Assembly (NCBI RefSeq): GCF_000967425.1
Contig: NZ_FO082820.1
Span: 2,790,001 to 2,854,000 of the forward strand
Source: Pseudorhizobium banfieldiae
Lineage (GTDB): Bacteria > Pseudomonadota > Alphaproteobacteria > Rhizobiales > Rhizobiaceae
Reading direction: 5' to 3'
DNA length: 64,000 nt
The translations under genes and the position numbers were made by a program. The notes beneath the pieces are model-generated. The model saw only the letters and a program-made list of their open reading frames with translations. It searched no databases and was not told where the DNA came from. This document shows, piece after piece, positions 53,685 to 61,958 of the stretch; positions within the stretch are counted from its first letter, which is position 1; every line of letters starts with the position of its first letter.

Positions 53685-53708
53685 AATTTATAACGATATA
53701 GTTATCGT
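53685..53708. promoter_or_regulatory. Operator-like repeat, copy 2, with palindrome
   Basis: The same 14 bases as copy 1 run into a perfect dyad, ACGATA-TAGT-TATCGT (53693-53708). It lies 40 bases before the LacI gene start. A LacI dimer binding both copies could loop or cover the divergent promoters. Confidence 0.6.
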
Positions 53709-53747
53709 GGGAGCTGGGATCTGTCCGGTGGAGGAAATGCTACGCCG

Positions 53748-54797
53748 ATGAGCAATCGGAAGAAGAGAGGCGCTGCGTCAACCTTGATGCCGCAGACCCG
53801 ACCCTACGGTACGGAAGACGTAAAGCCGACCCTGAAGACCCTCGCCGAATTGACGGGCCTAGCGGTCACAACCGTATCGCGCGCCTTGGCCGACGCGCCG
53901 CAGATTGCGCTCGAAACCCGCCAGCGTGTGCGGCGGGTGGCAGAGGAGATCGGCTATTTTCCCGACCGCGCGGCGCAGCGGCTTCGCACCGGCCGCACCA
54001 ATGTGATCAGTCTGGTGCTCGATCCACACGAGGAAATTCTCGGCTACGCGACGTCGATGATCAACGGCCTTACCGAGGCATTGCGCGGCACGCCATATCA
54101 TCTGGTCATCACCCCACATTTCTCAGACACGCCACCGTTGGACCCGGTCCGCTACATCATGCGCAACCGGATGGCCGATGGCATCATCTTCACCCGCACC
54201 GAACCCTCAGATGAACGGGTGAAACTGCTGCTGGAACGGAATTTTCCCTTCATCTGTCACGGCAGGACGGAACTCGCGACGCAGCATCCCTATGTGGATT
54301 TCGACAACCATGTCTTCGCCTACGAGGCTGCCCGCAAGCTGATCTCCGCGGGCGCAAGGAAACTGTGCATCATCCTTCCACCAGACAGGTTCACCTTCGC
54401 CCACCACATGCGGCATGGCTTCATGACGGCCGTCCGAGAAGCCGGCGTTCCCTTCGAGATCGCGGGGGACGTCACGCTCGACAGCAAGTCGGAGGAGATA
54501 AGGCTGGCAATGTTTCGCCTGCTGAGCGAGACGTCGCCTCCCGACGGCTTCATCTGCGGCGGCGAGGTTTCCGCACTCGCCACCATGGCCGCAGCCTATG
54601 ACAAGGGCCTGCATCTCGGCAGCGACATCCGCCTCGTTGCAAAGCAGACATCCGGCCTGTTTGACCAGATCAGGCCACGCATCGAAACAATCTACGAGGA
54701 TCTTGCTGCCGCGGGGGCGACTATGGGCCGCCTGCTGCTGCGGCGGATCGCGGAGCAGCCGCAGGTTTCGGAACTGCAGGTGCTCCATTCGATCTGA
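53748..54797 (+). CDS. LacI-family transcriptional regulator
   Basis: Repressor-type regulator of 349 residues. The helix-turn-helix (about residues 26-50) reads LKTLAELTGLAVTTVSRALA, with RVRRVAEEIGYFPDRAAQRL as hinge. A sugar-binding periplasmic-protein-like domain follows. GGAGGAAATG lies upstream of the ATG at 53748; a start at the MPQTRPYG Met is possible. It is divergent from the glucose/mannose-type importer and very likely controls it and itself through the repeats at 53551 and 53685. Confidence 0.93.
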   Translation: MSNRKKRGAASTLMPQTRPYGTEDVKPTLKTLAELTGLAVTTVSRALADAPQIALETRQRVRRVAEEIGYFPDRAAQRLRTGRTNVISLVLDPHEEILGYATSMINGLTEALRGTPYHLVITPHFSDTPPLDPVRYIMRNRMADGIIFTRTEPSDERVKLLLERNFPFICHGRTELATQHPYVDFDNHVFAYEAARKLISAGARKLCIILPPDRFTFAHHMRHGFMTAVREAGVPFEIAGDVTLDSKSEEIRLAMFRLLSETSPPDGFICGGEVSALATMAAAYDKGLHLGSDIRLVAKQTSGLFDQIRPRIETIYEDLAAAGATMGRLLLRRIAEQPQVSELQVLHSI

Positions 54798-54811
54798 GCA
54801 CCTGCAGTTTT
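54772..54811 (+). terminator. Intrinsic terminator overlapping the LacI stop
   Basis: AACTGCAGGTGCT and its perfect complement (13-base stem, 12-base loop) followed by TTTT. The stop codon of the LacI gene is in the hairpin. It also lies before the end of the convergent tctA gene. Confidence 0.85.
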
Positions 54812-54814
54812 CCA

Positions 54815-56320
54815 TTAGTCCTCTTCCTGGAAGACCTCGTCACGCTTCTTCCTGACGCTCGGCAGCAGCACGACGACGAGGACCGCAAGCGCAATGATGA
54901 GGAGCGTCGCGCTGATCGGCCGCGTGAAGAACGTGGTCGGGTCGCCGCGCGACAGGATCATCGCACGCCGGAGGTTCTCCTCCAGCAACGGGCCAAGCAC
55001 GAAGCCAAGCAGCAGGGGTGCCGGCTCGCACCGCAGTTTTGCCAGCACGTAGCCGATGAACCCAAAGAAGGCTACGGCATAGAGGTCGTAGACGTTGGAG
55101 TTGACGCTGTAGACCCCGATCGAGCAGAACGCCATGATGATGGGGAACAGCACGTAGTAAGGCACGGTCAGGAGCTTCACCCAGAGCCCCACCAGGGGCA
55201 GGTTCAGGACGACGAGCATCAGGTTGCCGATCCACATCGAGGCAATGATGCCCCAGAACAGCGCCGGCTGCTCGGTGGCCACGTTCGGACCCGGCACGAT
55301 GCCTTGGATGATCATGGCGCCGATCATCAGGGCCATCACGGGGTTCGCAGGGATGCCAAGCGTCAGGAGCGGAATGAACGAGGTCTGCGCGCCGGCATTG
55401 TTCGCGGATTCAGGTCCAGCCACGCCTGCGATTGCCCCCTGGCCGAACTCCTCAGGGTTTTTCGACACCCTCTTTTCCACCGTATAGGAGGCGAAGGCTG
55501 CAAGGATTGCACCGCCACCTGGCAATATGCCGAGCGCCGAACCGATTGCCGTGCCCCGCAGCACCGGCGCAACCATCTGCTTGAAGTCGTCCTTGGTCGG
55601 GAAAAGATTGGTGACCTTGGCCATCAGCAGCGAACGGGTCTTTTCGCTTTCCAGATTGCGAAGGATTTCGGCAATGCCGAAAACGCCTACCGCCACTGCC
55701 ACGAAATTAAGGCCGTCGGCATATTCGCGAATACCCAACGTGAAGCGCGGGGTGCCCGTATAGATGTCCGTACCGACCAGCCCCAGCAGGAGGCCGAGCG
55801 TGACCATGGCAAGCGCCTTGATGATCGAGCCATGGGCGAGCGCCACGGAGGAGACGAGACCCACGACCATCAGGGAAAAGTACTCGGCGGAACCGAACTG
55901 CAGGGCGATTGCCGTGAGTGGCGGCGCAAAGATTGCCACGAGGAAGGTTGAGACGCTGCCTGCGAAGAACGATCCGAGTGCAGCGATTGCGAGCGCGACG
56001 CCCGCCCTGCCCTTTCGTGCCATCTGGTAGCCGTCGATCGCCGTCACAGCCGATGATGACTCACCCGGCAGGTTGATGAGGATCGCCGTCGTCGAGCCGC
56101 CATACTGCGCACCGTAGTAAATCCCCGCCAGCATGATCAGCGAGGAGACCGGCTCCAGCTGGAACGTGATCGGCAGCAGCATGGCAATGGTCGCCGTTGG
56201 TCCGATCCCAGGAAGGACGCCGATAAGGGTTCCGAGAAGGACACCGATAAGGCAGAAGAACAGGTTGTTGAACGAAGTTGCCGTCGCGAACCCCAGTTCG
56301 AGATTGCTGATGAAATCCAT
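54815..56320 (-). CDS. tctA: Tripartite tricarboxylate transporter large permease TctA
   Basis: Large membrane subunit of a TctABC transporter, 501 residues with about eleven helices. PGIGPTATIAMLLPITFQL, GAQYGGSTTAILINLPGESS and the GPESANNAGAQTSFIPLLTLGIP motif are marks of TctA. It imports tri- or dicarboxylates (citrate-like) or related organic acids. It ends near the convergent LacI gene and follows tctB after 13 bases. Confidence 0.95.
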   Translation of the reverse strand: MDFISNLELGFATATSFNNLFFCLIGVLLGTLIGVLPGIGPTATIAMLLPITFQLEPVSSLIMLAGIYYGAQYGGSTTAILINLPGESSSAVTAIDGYQMARKGRAGVALAIAALGSFFAGSVSTFLVAIFAPPLTAIALQFGSAEYFSLMVVGLVSSVALAHGSIIKALAMVTLGLLLGLVGTDIYTGTPRFTLGIREYADGLNFVAVAVGVFGIAEILRNLESEKTRSLLMAKVTNLFPTKDDFKQMVAPVLRGTAIGSALGILPGGGAILAAFASYTVEKRVSKNPEEFGQGAIAGVAGPESANNAGAQTSFIPLLTLGIPANPVMALMIGAMIIQGIVPGPNVATEQPALFWGIIASMWIGNLMLVVLNLPLVGLWVKLLTVPYYVLFPIIMAFCSIGVYSVNSNVYDLYAVAFFGFIGYVLAKLRCEPAPLLLGFVLGPLLEENLRRAMILSRGDPTTFFTRPISATLLIIALAVLVVVLLPSVRKKRDEVFQEED

Positions 56321-56333
56321 GGCGCGTCCTCCC

Positions 56334-56795
56334 TTAATAGCCGAGCCAGGGGCCGACCGACCGGAACGGCAGATTGAGCCCGTAGCTGAACACGAGGAAG
56401 CAGAAGATCGTCAGGCCAGCGGAAAGCAGTACGGCAGTGACCGGCTTCATACGGCTTGAAGCAAAGCACGCAATCAGCGCTGTCAGGAACAGCGCCGGCA
56501 CGAAACCAAGGCCGCGGACGGTGAAGCCGAAGAAGATCGGTGCCGGCAGGATGAACAGCATGCCTCGCCAGGCGATATGTCCGATTGCCTCGCCCTCGAC
56601 GCGAACTGATTGAATGATGAGAATTAATCCGAATAGCGCAAGGCAGCAGGCAAGCACGAAGGGAAAGTAGCCCGGCCCCATGCGGAAGGCCGTTCCCAGG
56701 TCCAAATCATAGGACTGCATGCCGAAGAAGAGGGCGAGAGCAATAAACAGGAGTCCGCAAATGACATTGGGGACGTCAAATCTGAAGGATTTCAT
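56334..56795 (-). CDS. tctB: Tripartite tricarboxylate transporter small subunit TctB
   Basis: Small membrane subunit of the Tct transporter, 153 residues with four helices. The N-terminus MKSFRFDVPNVICGLLFIAL precedes GMQSYDLDLGTAFRMGPGYFP, typical of TctB. I start at the ATG at 56795; the frame continues to 56924 without TctB similarity. It lies between tctC (100-base gap) and tctA. Confidence 0.9.
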   Translation of the reverse strand: MKSFRFDVPNVICGLLFIALALFFGMQSYDLDLGTAFRMGPGYFPFVLACCLALFGLILIIQSVRVEGEAIGHIAWRGMLFILPAPIFFGFTVRGLGFVPALFLTALIACFASSRMKPVTAVLLSAGLTIFCFLVFSYGLNLPFRSVGPWLGY

Positions 56796-56895
56796 GGTCG
56801 CTCCGTTAAGAGGAGGCGGCGCCGGCGAGACGGCGCCGCAAAGCCGACCCTCGCCCACTGAAGGGAGAGAATCGGCGTCAGCATTTTGACGGAAC

Positions 56896-57879
56896 TCAGT
56901 CCGCGTACTGACCGGCAGCCTCAATTACCGGCTTCCAGCGCGCAATCTCGCTTTCGAGCTTCGCCTTCAGTGCGTCAGGCGTGCCATCCGCTTCCGGAGA
57001 AGGCTCGGTGCCGAGTTCTGCGAAGCGGGCCGCGACGTTCTCGTCCTTCAGCGCAACTTGGAGAGACTTGGAAAGGCGCTCCACGGCCTCGGCGGGCGTG
57101 CCCTTCGGCGCGTAGATGCCGTGCCAGATGCCGACCTGGAAGTCCGCGAGACCCGCTTCGGCGGTCGTCGGGACATCCTTCAGCACGTCGAGGCGTTCCG
57201 GCGAGGTCACGGCATAGGCCTTAATCGTGCCCGCCTGAATCTGCTTCGTCGTATTGGTCGTCTGGTCGCACATGATGTCGACCTGTCCACCAAGAAGATC
57301 AGTCATGGCAGGGCCGGTGCCCTTGTAGGGTACCGTTACGAGCGGCGTTTCGAGGGCGCTCATGAACAGCATGCCACACAGGTGCGATGCAGCGCCGATA
57401 CCGGCGTTAGCAACGGTCACGGTATCCTTGTTGGCCTTTGCGTATTCGATGAGGCCGGCCATGTCCGTAGGCTCGAGGTCCTTGCGGGCCACGATCGTCA
57501 TCGGCACTTCCGTCACGAGACCAACGTACTCGAAGGCATTGAGAGGCTCATAGGGAAGCTTCCGGTAGAGCGTCGCGCTGGTCGCCATGCCGATGTGGTG
57601 CAGCAGCACGGTGTAGCCGTCAGCCTCGGCATTGGCGACCCGGGCCGCTCCGAGCGTGCCACCGGCACCGCCGACGTTCTCGACGATCACCTGCTGGCCA
57701 AGATCCTTGGACATCGATTCCGCTACGAGACGGGCAACCGTGTCGGTTGGTCCGCCTGCGGAAAACGGCACGACCATGGTGATCGTACGATCGGGATAGG
57801 TCTGTGCGCCGGCAGTGGCTGAAAACAGCGAAACGGCGGCGACAGCCGTCGCGCCGAGAATGGCGTTCAGTATCTTCAT
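56896..57879 (-). CDS. tctC: Tripartite tricarboxylate transporter substrate-binding protein TctC
   Basis: Periplasmic binding protein of the Bug/TctC family, 327 residues. The signal peptide ends TAGAQT. YPDRTITMVVPFSAGGPTDT, ANADGYT-like AEADGYTVLLHHIG and VTVPYKGTGPAMTDLLGGQVD are family features. I start at the ATG at 57879, with GGAGGAA upstream. It heads the leftward tctCBA unit. The 210 bases upstream contain a hairpin but no promoter I could read with confidence; I found no sigma-54 site in them. Confidence 0.92.
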   Translation of the reverse strand: MKILNAILGATAVAAVSLFSATAGAQTYPDRTITMVVPFSAGGPTDTVARLVAESMSKDLGQQVIVENVGGAGGTLGAARVANAEADGYTVLLHHIGMATSATLYRKLPYEPLNAFEYVGLVTEVPMTIVARKDLEPTDMAGLIEYAKANKDTVTVANAGIGAASHLCGMLFMSALETPLVTVPYKGTGPAMTDLLGGQVDIMCDQTTNTTKQIQAGTIKAYAVTSPERLDVLKDVPTTAEAGLADFQVGIWHGIYAPKGTPAEAVERLSKSLQVALKDENVAARFAELGTEPSPEADGTPDALKAKLESEIARWKPVIEAAGQYAD

Positions 57880-58050
57880 GAGATTCCTCCACAGTACAGT
57901 AATCAGCCAGCGCAAGTTCCTCCGTCGCCAGCCGTGATGCACCTTGTTGCCGCAATTTAGCACGAGGCAATTGTTCAAGATTGTTTAACGGGCGATAGAG
58001 CCTTCTCTGATCAGAACGATGGGTGGAAAAGGAAACAAGCCCCGAGAATA

Positions 58051-58070
58051 GTGGGTGGAAATCCACCCAC
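58051..58070 (-). terminator. Hairpin after the dctD-type gene
   Basis: GTGGGTGGA, loop AA and TCCACCCAC, a perfect nine-base stem 20 bases after the stop of the regulator gene on its strand. The T-run that follows is poor, so it may be a weak terminator separating the regulators from tctCBA. Confidence 0.55.
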
Positions 58071-58089
58071 TAGACAAATCGATGAGGCG

Positions 58090-59460
58090 TCAGCCCTCGC
58101 GGTCTTCCGAGCCCGCGTGCTCTGGACTGAGCATTTTCTTGTCCAATCCGTATTTCTGCATCTTCTCGTAAAGAGTCTTCCGCGAGATCCCGAGCATCTC
58201 ATAGACTGGTCGCAGGGCTCCGCCATGCGCAGCAATGGCGCTGGCAATAACGCTGCGCTCAAAGGCTGCCACCTTGTCGGAAAGCCTCTCGCTTCCCTCG
58301 CGGATAATCAAGGGGTCACCCGGACCTGCGTCCAAGCCCAGAACGAAGCGATCCGCGGCATTCCTTAGTTCCCGAACGTTGCCGGGCCACTCCCTCTGTG
58401 CAACGGCGGATATCACATCCGGCGGCACCTCGGCATCTTCCCGGCCGTAGCGGGCCGCTGCTTCACGGACCAGTTGCAGGAACAGGAGTGGAATGTCGGC
58501 ACGGCGCTGTTCCAGCGACGGGACATGAATTGTCGCCACGTTGAGACGGTAGAGAAGGTCGGCACGGAAGCGCCCGGCACCCACTTCTGCCTCCAGGTCG
58601 ACCTTGCTGGTGGCAATGAACCGTACGTCGAGCGGAACGACCTCATTCGATCCAAGGCGGGTAATGACACGTTCCTGCAGGACACGCAGGAACTTCGCCT
58701 GCAAGTCGAAGGGAAGCGACCCGATCTCGTCCAGCAGGATCGTGCCGCCTCGCCCGTGCTCGAACTTGCCAAAGCGAGCCCGGATGGCACCGGGAAAGGC
58801 CCCGGCCTCATGACCGAACAACTCGCTTTCGATCAGGTTCTCCGGCAAGGCCGCACAGTTGATCGCGATGAAGGGACGGTTTGCCCTTGGGCTGATATCG
58901 TGCAGCGCACGGGCGACTACCTCCTTGCCGGCCCCCGTGTCGCCGATGATCAGCGTGTCGGCATCCGTCGCGCCGATGGCACGGATCCGGTATCGCAGAT
59001 CCACCATGACCTGGGTTCGGCCGGGCAAGCGCGCCTCAAGGTCGTCCCGCTTGCCGGCAACCGCCCTCAACCGCCTGTTTTCGAGGACCAGGCCTCGTCT
59101 GTCCATCGCCCTGCGGATCACGCCAGCGAGGTGCTGGGGGGTGAAGGGCTTTTCCAGGAAGTCGTAGGCCCCCTCCCGCATCGCCTTCACCGCCAGTTGC
59201 ACATCGCCATGACCAGTGACCAGGATGACGGGGATTTCGCTGTCGAGGTCGCGAATCCGATGCAGCAGCGTCATCCCGTCCGTTCCGGGCATCCGGATAT
59301 CCGTGACTACAACGCCGTCGAAGCCGTAGCCCATGAGCTCCAGCACATGGTCGGCGTTGGAAAAGGTGACGACCGGCAGACCGAAGAGTTCCAGCGCCTG
59401 CGCTGTTGAACGGCGCAACTCCTCCTCGTCGTCGACCAGAAAGACGCGCTGCTCGCTCAT
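58090..59460 (-). CDS. Sigma-54-type response regulator (DctD-like)
   Basis: Response regulator of 456 residues: receiver (residues 1-120, phospho-Asp in VVVTDIRMPGTDG), AAA+ domain (about 145-375, Walker A IGDTGAGKE, Walker B GGTILLDEIGS), and a Fis-type helix-turn-helix (VYEMLGISRKTLYEKMQ). Normally these activate sigma-54 promoters for C4-dicarboxylate uptake. The sigma-54-contacting loop reads GAFPGA instead of the common GAFTGA. The start at 59460 is set by a four-base overlap with the sensor gene. It probably controls the tctCBA genes that follow on the same strand. Confidence 0.92.
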   Translation of the reverse strand: MSEQRVFLVDDEEELRRSTAQALELFGLPVVTFSNADHVLELMGYGFDGVVVTDIRMPGTDGMTLLHRIRDLDSEIPVILVTGHGDVQLAVKAMREGAYDFLEKPFTPQHLAGVIRRAMDRRGLVLENRRLRAVAGKRDDLEARLPGRTQVMVDLRYRIRAIGATDADTLIIGDTGAGKEVVARALHDISPRANRPFIAINCAALPENLIESELFGHEAGAFPGAIRARFGKFEHGRGGTILLDEIGSLPFDLQAKFLRVLQERVITRLGSNEVVPLDVRFIATSKVDLEAEVGAGRFRADLLYRLNVATIHVPSLEQRRADIPLLFLQLVREAAARYGREDAEVPPDVISAVAQREWPGNVRELRNAADRFVLGLDAGPGDPLIIREGSERLSDKVAAFERSVIASAIAAHGGALRPVYEMLGISRKTLYEKMQKYGLDKKMLSPEHAGSEDREG

Positions 59461-61301
59461 TCCGCCGCCTTCAGGGCTTCGGAAGCGGCATGGAGCTCGA
59501 CGCGGAAGACCGCGCCGCCGTCGGGATGATCCGACACGGTCAGGCTGCCACCGAAATCCTTGATGATGTTGTAGGAGATCGAGAGCCCAAGCCCGAGCCC
59601 CTTGCCGACACCTTTGGTGGTGAAGAAGGGATCGAATATTCGCTCCCGTATCGCTGCCGCAACTCCCGTCCCCTGGTCCCGGACAAGTATCACGACCTTG
59701 CCCGCCTGATGATGCGCGGAGAGCTCGATCACCCTGTGCTCCTGCCCCTCCACCACGTCGGCGGCGTTGGTGATGATGTTGACGAGAACCTGTTGCAGAC
59801 GAACAGCCCCTGCCCTGACCTGTGGCAGATCCGGCGGCAGGTCGATCCTGAGTTCCGCCTTGGCGATCTTCAGGCGTGCATCGACGATCTCGCACGTATC
59901 CTTCACCACCTCGCTGACGGTTATCGCACCCAGTTTCTCGTTCGGCTTGCGAGCGAAGTTGCGCAAATGCCTGCTGATCGATGCCATCCGATCGATCAGT
60001 GCCGAGATACGCCGTACATTGTCACGAGCCTCGTCGACACGCCCCAGTTCGATGAGGACGTCCGCGCTTTCGGCATAGGTCTTCGCTGCCGCAAGCGGCT
60101 GGTTGAACTCGTGCGAAAGGGCAGCCGACATCTGCCCGAGCCCGGCGAGCTTGCCCGCCTGGATCAGATCGGCCTGCGTCTGCCGAAGGCGCTGCTCCGT
60201 CAGTCGCCGCTCGGCGATCTCCTTTTCGATGCGACTGTTGACGCGGGCAAGATCGGCCGTCCGCTCCGCGACCCGCCTCTCCAGTTCATGCTTTGCCTCC
60301 GCCTGCATCTGCATCCGCTCGTTCAGCCGCGCCCGGCGCTGCATGATGATTGCCATGAAGAGTGCGGCGAGGCAGATGAACAGGAGGATCGCCACGACGG
60401 TGGTCTTGGTCTGAGCACGGACGGTGCCGGTATCCATGAGCACGTTGACCGTCCATCCTGCCTCCTGCATCAGGGTCGATACCACCAGATATTCCCGCTC
60501 ACCGGCCGTATCGGAAATCGCGATGCTTTCGTGTCCGGCATAGCTACCGCGACGGATCGGCAACTCCCTCAGCCAGGCATCGGCATACCGCCGAGACGCT
60601 TCCGTGCGGGCGAGACGCTCCGGGGTCAGTGGCTCGATCGCCGAGTAAAGCCATTCGGGCGAGCCGGTCATGAAGATGATGCCTTCCGGATCCGACACGA
60701 AGATACGGCTGTCACCGCCGGTCCAGGAACGTTCGATGCCATCGATATCGACCTTGAAGACGATGACGCCGAGCACCGCACCGCCCACCTTGATCGGCGA
60801 ACCGAAATAATAGCCCCTCTTCAGCGAAGTCGTACCCAAAGCATAGAAGCGAGACTGCTTGCCGTTCGCGGCGTCCTGGAAATAGGGCCGGTAGCTGAAA
60901 TTCTCGCCGACGAAGCTCAGCGGACCGTCATAATTGCTCGCCGCGATCGTATCGCCGTCCGGCGTCATCACATAGATGTCGGAGGACGTGAGAAGGGTGT
61001 TGATCTCCTTCAGGTACCGGCTGGTCCGTTCCCGCAGTTGCTCGTCATGCGGCTTCTGCACCAGTTCCTCGACCAGTGCCTGATCGGCGATGAGCGCAGG
61101 CAGCGCTTCGTAACGTTTCAAGTGACCTTCAAGTGCCGAGACCGCCAGACGAAGCGTCGTGCCGGCCTGGGCAGCCGTTTCGTCCATGTACCGGCGCGCG
61201 ACGATCTCGCCACCGCCGAATATCACGCCGAGACTGAGTGCAACAAAAACTAGGGACAGGATGACGGTACGGCGACGCAAGACAGCAGTTCCCACGGACA
61301 A
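59457..61301 (-). CDS. Sensor histidine kinase (DctB-like)
   Basis: Membrane sensor kinase of 614 residues, partner of the downstream DctD-type regulator. Two helices (about residues 10-35 and 300-322) enclose a periplasmic double-Cache domain as in DctB. A coiled-coil follows, then the HisKA motif in MSAALSHEFNQPLAAAKTYA (phospho-His) and an ATPase domain with LVNIITNAADVVEGQEHRVI and FDPFFTTKGVGKGLGLGLSISY. In rhizobia DctB senses C4-dicarboxylates; here the likely signal is the organic acid imported by TctCBA, by position. The start codon is at 61301. Confidence 0.92.
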   Translation of the reverse strand: MSVGTAVLRRRTVILSLVFVALSLGVIFGGGEIVARRYMDETAAQAGTTLRLAVSALEGHLKRYEALPALIADQALVEELVQKPHDEQLRERTSRYLKEINTLLTSSDIYVMTPDGDTIAASNYDGPLSFVGENFSYRPYFQDAANGKQSRFYALGTTSLKRGYYFGSPIKVGGAVLGVIVFKVDIDGIERSWTGGDSRIFVSDPEGIIFMTGSPEWLYSAIEPLTPERLARTEASRRYADAWLRELPIRRGSYAGHESIAISDTAGEREYLVVSTLMQEAGWTVNVLMDTGTVRAQTKTTVVAILLFICLAALFMAIIMQRRARLNERMQMQAEAKHELERRVAERTADLARVNSRIEKEIAERRLTEQRLRQTQADLIQAGKLAGLGQMSAALSHEFNQPLAAAKTYAESADVLIELGRVDEARDNVRRISALIDRMASISRHLRNFARKPNEKLGAITVSEVVKDTCEIVDARLKIAKAELRIDLPPDLPQVRAGAVRLQQVLVNIITNAADVVEGQEHRVIELSAHHQAGKVVILVRDQGTGVAAAIRERIFDPFFTTKGVGKGLGLGLSISYNIIKDFGGSLTVSDHPDGGAVFRVELHAASEALKAAE

Positions 61302-61481
61302 CGACTTGTCATCATAGAGAATACCGCGCCGGTTTCCATATGCTTCGGCAGTGTCAACAGGCCATCCGCTCGGGACCGAGGATTGCGGCGGCGCTTTCCG
61401 CTTGACTAATCCTGTGGTCGTGCTTGCATCGCATGACTGTCTCGATGAGCATTAGAGACATCGCCCACAGAAAGGCGCCCA

Positions 61482-61958
61482 ATGATTTATCTGCTTGCAT
61501 TATTGATGGGCGTGATCGCCGGATTGCGCGCCATGACCGCGCCTGCGGCGGTAAGCTGGGGAGCCTATTTCGGTTTCATAGGATTGACGGGCACCTGGAT
61601 GGCCTTCCTGGGCTCGATCTGGGCTGCCCTGATCCTGACGATGCTGGCCGTCGCCGAACTGGTGACAGATCAGCTTCCCGCCACGCCCAGCCGAACCGTT
61701 CCAGTTCAGTTCGCAACCAGGGTGATCATGGGAGCCGTCGCCGGCGCGGCGATCGGCGCAGGTTTTGGGCAATGGACGAGCGGCCTTGCAGCCGGAGCTA
61801 TAGGTGCTGTGGCGGGAACATTTGGTGGCGCGGCTTTCCGGTCCGTAATGGCCAAGGCGTTCCGGCGCGATGCACCCGCGGCATTCATCGAGGACGCGAT
61901 TGCGATCGTCGGCGCTTGGTTGATCATCAACGCACTCACCGTGTTTGCCGTCTCATGA
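61482..61958 (+). CDS. DUF4126-family membrane protein
   Basis: Membrane protein of 158 residues with about four helices. LLALLMGVIAGLRAMTAPAA and GAVAGAAIGAGFGQWTSGLAAG are Gly-rich segments of the DUF4126 family. Function unknown. AGAAAGG lies seven bases before the ATG. The stop overlaps the following oxidoreductase ATG by four bases, so the two are translated together, an association that may hint at a shared role. Confidence 0.85.
   Translation: MIYLLALLMGVIAGLRAMTAPAAVSWGAYFGFIGLTGTWMAFLGSIWAALILTMLAVAELVTDQLPATPSRTVPVQFATRVIMGAVAGAAIGAGFGQWTSGLAAGAIGAVAGTFGGAAFRSVMAKAFRRDAPAAFIEDAIAIVGAWLIINALTVFAVS

Noticed and set aside
57880..58089. A sigma-54 promoter before tctC
   Set aside because: I looked for GG-N10-GC with TGGCAC and TTGC parts on the minus strand and found only poor fits with wrong spacing.
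61424..61954. A long N-terminal extension of the FAD oxidoreductase gene
   Set aside because: The extension overlaps the DUF4126 gene in another frame and has no similarity; the ATG at 61955 begins directly before the FAD fold.
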